The notes under the pieces: generated by a model
Told to the model about the DNA's origin: nothing
What the model saw: the letters and a program-made list of their open reading frames with translations, nothing else
The model's database searches: none
NCBI RefSeq assembly: GCF_001428525.1
Contig: NZ_LMHW01000010.1
Coordinates: 553,177-617,176 of the forward strand
Direction: 5' to 3'
DNA from: Flavobacterium sp. Root186
GTDB taxonomy: Bacteria > Bacteroidota > Bacteroidia > Flavobacteriales > Flavobacteriaceae
DNA: 64,000 bases
In this document: piece after piece, positions 62,068-64,000 of the stretch
How positions within the stretch are numbered: position 1 is the first letter of the stretch
How the letters are laid out: every line of letters starts with the position of its first letter
Translations under genes and position numbers: made by a program

Positions 62068-63414
62068 TCAGATTCCTGTGTAATTGCTGGGAGTTATCTG
62101 CATTAATTCGGTTCTAACGGCATCAGAAACTTCTAAAGTTGCAATAAAATTGTGAATTGCATTTTTATCAATAGCTTCATTAGTTCTTGTTAAACCTTTT
62201 AGTGCTTCGTACGGATTTGGATAAGCTTCACGACGCAGAATAGTTTGAATTGCCTCGGCAACAACTGCCCAGTTTTTCTCTAAATCTTCAGCAAATTTAC
62301 TTTCGTTCAATAATAATTTGTTCAAACCTTTTAGAGTTGCTTCAAAAGCAATAATGGTATGTCCAATTGGCACACCAACATTTCTTAAAACGGTGCTGTC
62401 TGTTAAATCACGCTGTAATCTTGAAATAGGAAGTTTAGCTGCTAAATGCTCAAAAATAGCATTGGCGATTCCTAAATTTCCTTCTGAGTTTTCAAAATCA
62501 ATTGGGTTTACTTTATGCGGCATTGCCGATGAACCAATTTCTCCCGCTTTGATTTTTTGTTTAAAATAATCCATAGAAACATATGTCCAGATATCACGAT
62601 CTAAATCGATAATGATATTATTGATTCTTTTTAAACCATCAAAAAACGCAGCAAAATGATCGTAATGTTCTATTTGAGTTGTTGGGAAAGAATGGTGTAA
62701 ACCTAAATCTGTCTCAACAAATTTATTTCCGAATTGTTTCCAGTCAATTTGTGGATATGCTACATGGTGCGCATTGAAGTTTCCTGTTGCACCGCCAAAT
62801 TTAGCTGCAAACGGAATGTTGAATAACAAGCGCATCTGCTCTTCTAAACGCTCAACAAATACCAGGATTTCTTTTCCTAAACGAGTAGGAGAAGCCGGCT
62901 GCCCGTGCGTACGAGCCAGCATCGGGATATCTTTCCATTCAACACTTAATTCTTTTAATTTAGAAATTAAAGAAATTAGTGAAGGCATATAAACCTGCTC
63001 AAAAGCTTCTTTTGTAGAAAGCGGAATGGCAGTATTATTAATATCCTGAGATGTTAATCCGAAGTGAATGAACTCTTTGTATTGAGATAAACCTAATTTT
63101 TCAAAAGCATCTTTAATAAAGTATTCAACCGCTTTTACATCGTGGTTGGTTACTTTCTCTGTTTCTTTAATCCAAAGCGCATCTTCAGTAGAGAAATTTT
63201 TGTAGATATTTCTTAAGCTGTCAAATAAATTTGAATTTACACCAGAAAGCTGAGGTAAAGGTATTTCGCATAAAGCGATGAAATATTCAATTTCAACCAG
63301 TACACGGTATTTTATTAAAGCTTCTTCAGAAAAGAAAGGTGCTAAATTTTGAGTTTTATTTCTATATCTTCCATCAATTGGTGATATAGCATTCAATTCG
63401 TTTAGAGTAGTCAT
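62068..63414 (-). CDS. purB: Adenylosuccinate lyase
   Basis: Two beta-elimination steps of purine/AMP synthesis (SAICAR and adenylosuccinate); cytosolic. 448 aa, normal length. Superfamily signature SSAMPHKVNPIDFENSEGN (about 285-305), substrate motif LTSQDINNTAIP and HGQPASPTRLGKE. The ATG at 63414 is chosen over an upstream extension; a TATATTTG -7 element lies 25 bases before it. Confidence 0.96.
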   Translation of the reverse strand: MTTLNELNAISPIDGRYRNKTQNLAPFFSEEALIKYRVLVEIEYFIALCEIPLPQLSGVNSNLFDSLRNIYKNFSTEDALWIKETEKVTNHDVKAVEYFIKDAFEKLGLSQYKEFIHFGLTSQDINNTAIPLSTKEAFEQVYMPSLISLISKLKELSVEWKDIPMLARTHGQPASPTRLGKEILVFVERLEEQMRLLFNIPFAAKFGGATGNFNAHHVAYPQIDWKQFGNKFVETDLGLHHSFPTTQIEHYDHFAAFFDGLKRINNIIIDLDRDIWTYVSMDYFKQKIKAGEIGSSAMPHKVNPIDFENSEGNLGIANAIFEHLAAKLPISRLQRDLTDSTVLRNVGVPIGHTIIAFEATLKGLNKLLLNESKFAEDLEKNWAVVAEAIQTILRREAYPNPYEALKGLTRTNEAIDKNAIHNFIATLEVSDAVRTELMQITPSNYTGI

Positions 63415-63438
63415 TGTTATGTTGTTTTTCGAAAGGTG

Positions 63439-63446
63439 CAAATATA
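63439..63446 (-). promoter_or_regulatory. Candidate -7 element for purB
   Basis: TATATTTG on the minus strand fits TAnnTTTG, 25 bases before the purB ATG. Confidence 0.45.
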
Positions 63447-63503
63447 GGTGATTGCTAAAACTTCTGAAAATTACTGAAGCTTTATTATGACCTAACTTTC
63501 AAT

Positions 63504-64000
63504 TTAAATAATGGTTTTGAAGATTTTATCCCAAAAAGTAAAATAAAATCCAAAATTATGAGATTGGTTTTTATGATGATCAGAATGAAATTTTGTCGTA
63601 GAAATCCATTTGGTGAAATGATTTTTATACCAAAATGCAGGAAAAATATTTTTTTCCAGATGTCCAAATATGCCGTACAACAAGTTTAAAAATAAATAAA
63701 TCGTAAGGCTGATATAATTGAGCTGAAAAATAGAGATCAAAATGAGCCATATAAAACCAAAGCCCAAAGTTTCTATAGGATGAAGCACAAACAAACTATA
63801 AACATTGGTTTCAATATGAGTGTGATGCAGTTTGTGAATAGGATGAAACCATTTTAGAGTATGCGCCAGATAATGAAAGCAAAACATAAAAAAGTCCATT
63901 AAAACAATCAGCAGTAAAGTGTCAAGAATAATAGCAACTAGATCATGATAAAAATCAATTTTAACGATTTGTAATTGATACAATTCAAAACCCAGAGCTG
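63504..64000 (-). CDS. Fatty acid hydroxylase/sterol desaturase family protein (N terminus beyond window)
   Basis: Membrane di-iron oxygenase, visible part 165 codons ending in a stop; the frame is open to the window edge, so the start lies outside. Histidine clusters of the family are present: HYLAH, HKLHHTH and HSDHH, with hydrophobic helices around them. Likely acts on lipid or carotenoid-like substrate; exact one unknown. Confidence 0.85.
   Translation of the reverse strand, partial: ALGFELYQLQIVKIDFYHDLVAIILDTLLLIVLMDFFMFCFHYLAHTLKWFHPIHKLHHTHIETNVYSLFVLHPIETLGFGFIWLILISIFQLNYISLTIYLFLNLLYGIFGHLEKNIFPAFWYKNHFTKWISTTKFHSDHHKNQSHNFGFYFTFWDKIFKTII

Overview
The window is a stretch of an AT-rich Bacteroidota chromosome, almost certainly Flavobacterium or a close relative. 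The protein complement is typically flavobacterial: PafA-type phosphatase, split B12-dependent methylmalonyl-CoA mutase, long-form GAPDH, SusC-plug and CarboxypepD_reg domains. Several genes are preceded by the Bacteroidota -7 element TAnnTTTG, Shine-Dalgarno sequences are weak, and TTG or GTG starts are common. It looks like core chromosome. I see no prophage, insertion sequence, integrase, CRISPR array or complete mobile element.

Layout. 1-133: end of an rRNA operon (5S tail and terminator). 0.25-7 kb: PafA phosphatase, alanine dehydrogenase with a divergent Lrp/AsnC regulator, GAPDH, HtrA protease. 7-11 kb: dapF, GNAT, mltG, a DUF2279 protein and a lysozyme-like protein (cell-wall group). 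11-16 kb (minus): uridine kinase, DivIC-like protein and both methylmalonyl-CoA mutase subunits. 16-21.5 kb (minus): dnaA, tyrosine phosphatase, RsmI-like methylase, TonB-like protein, methionine aminotransferase, dienoyl-CoA-reductase-like SDR. 21.7-28 kb: thioesterase, YigZ, HAD and ribD, GNAT, prmC, MacB-type permease. 28-32 kb: hisS, tRNA-Trp, grpE-dnaJ. 32-40 kb (plus): ABC-2 exporter, a sigma-54 activator without DNA-binding domain, a one-domain DEAD-like protein, lipoprotein, hydrolases, GNAT. 40.8-49 kb: mtaB, SDR, scramblase-like protein, and an ECF sigma / membrane protein / VWA-protein module. 49-64 kb: PPK2, OmpW-sized barrel, MATE pump, LtaS-like sulfatase, MeaB GTPase, Rrf2 and its NAD(P)-binding neighbour, AEC carrier, 1-Cys peroxiredoxin, CPA2 antiporter, purB, and a fatty acid hydroxylase cut by the window end.

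How genes work together. MutA/MutB (11-15 kb) and their chaperone MeaB (55 kb) form one B12-dependent propionate/succinate pathway although about 40 kb apart. Ald and the divergent Lrp-type regulator share an intergenic region holding a palindrome that fits the E. coli Lrp consensus at every position. GrpE and DnaJ are the co-chaperones of DnaK. The sigma/anti-sigma-like/VWA genes look like one cell-envelope regulon.

The most striking non-coding signal is the intergenic DNA. More than twenty gaps carry short iterated-word sequences, mostly folded as inverted repeats (two are perfect 23- and 25-bp hairpins), each built from a different word. Some words recur in several gaps. One such word run lies in frame inside the 5' end of mutB, and one lies in a roughly 199-bp duplication that also copied the last codons of hisS.
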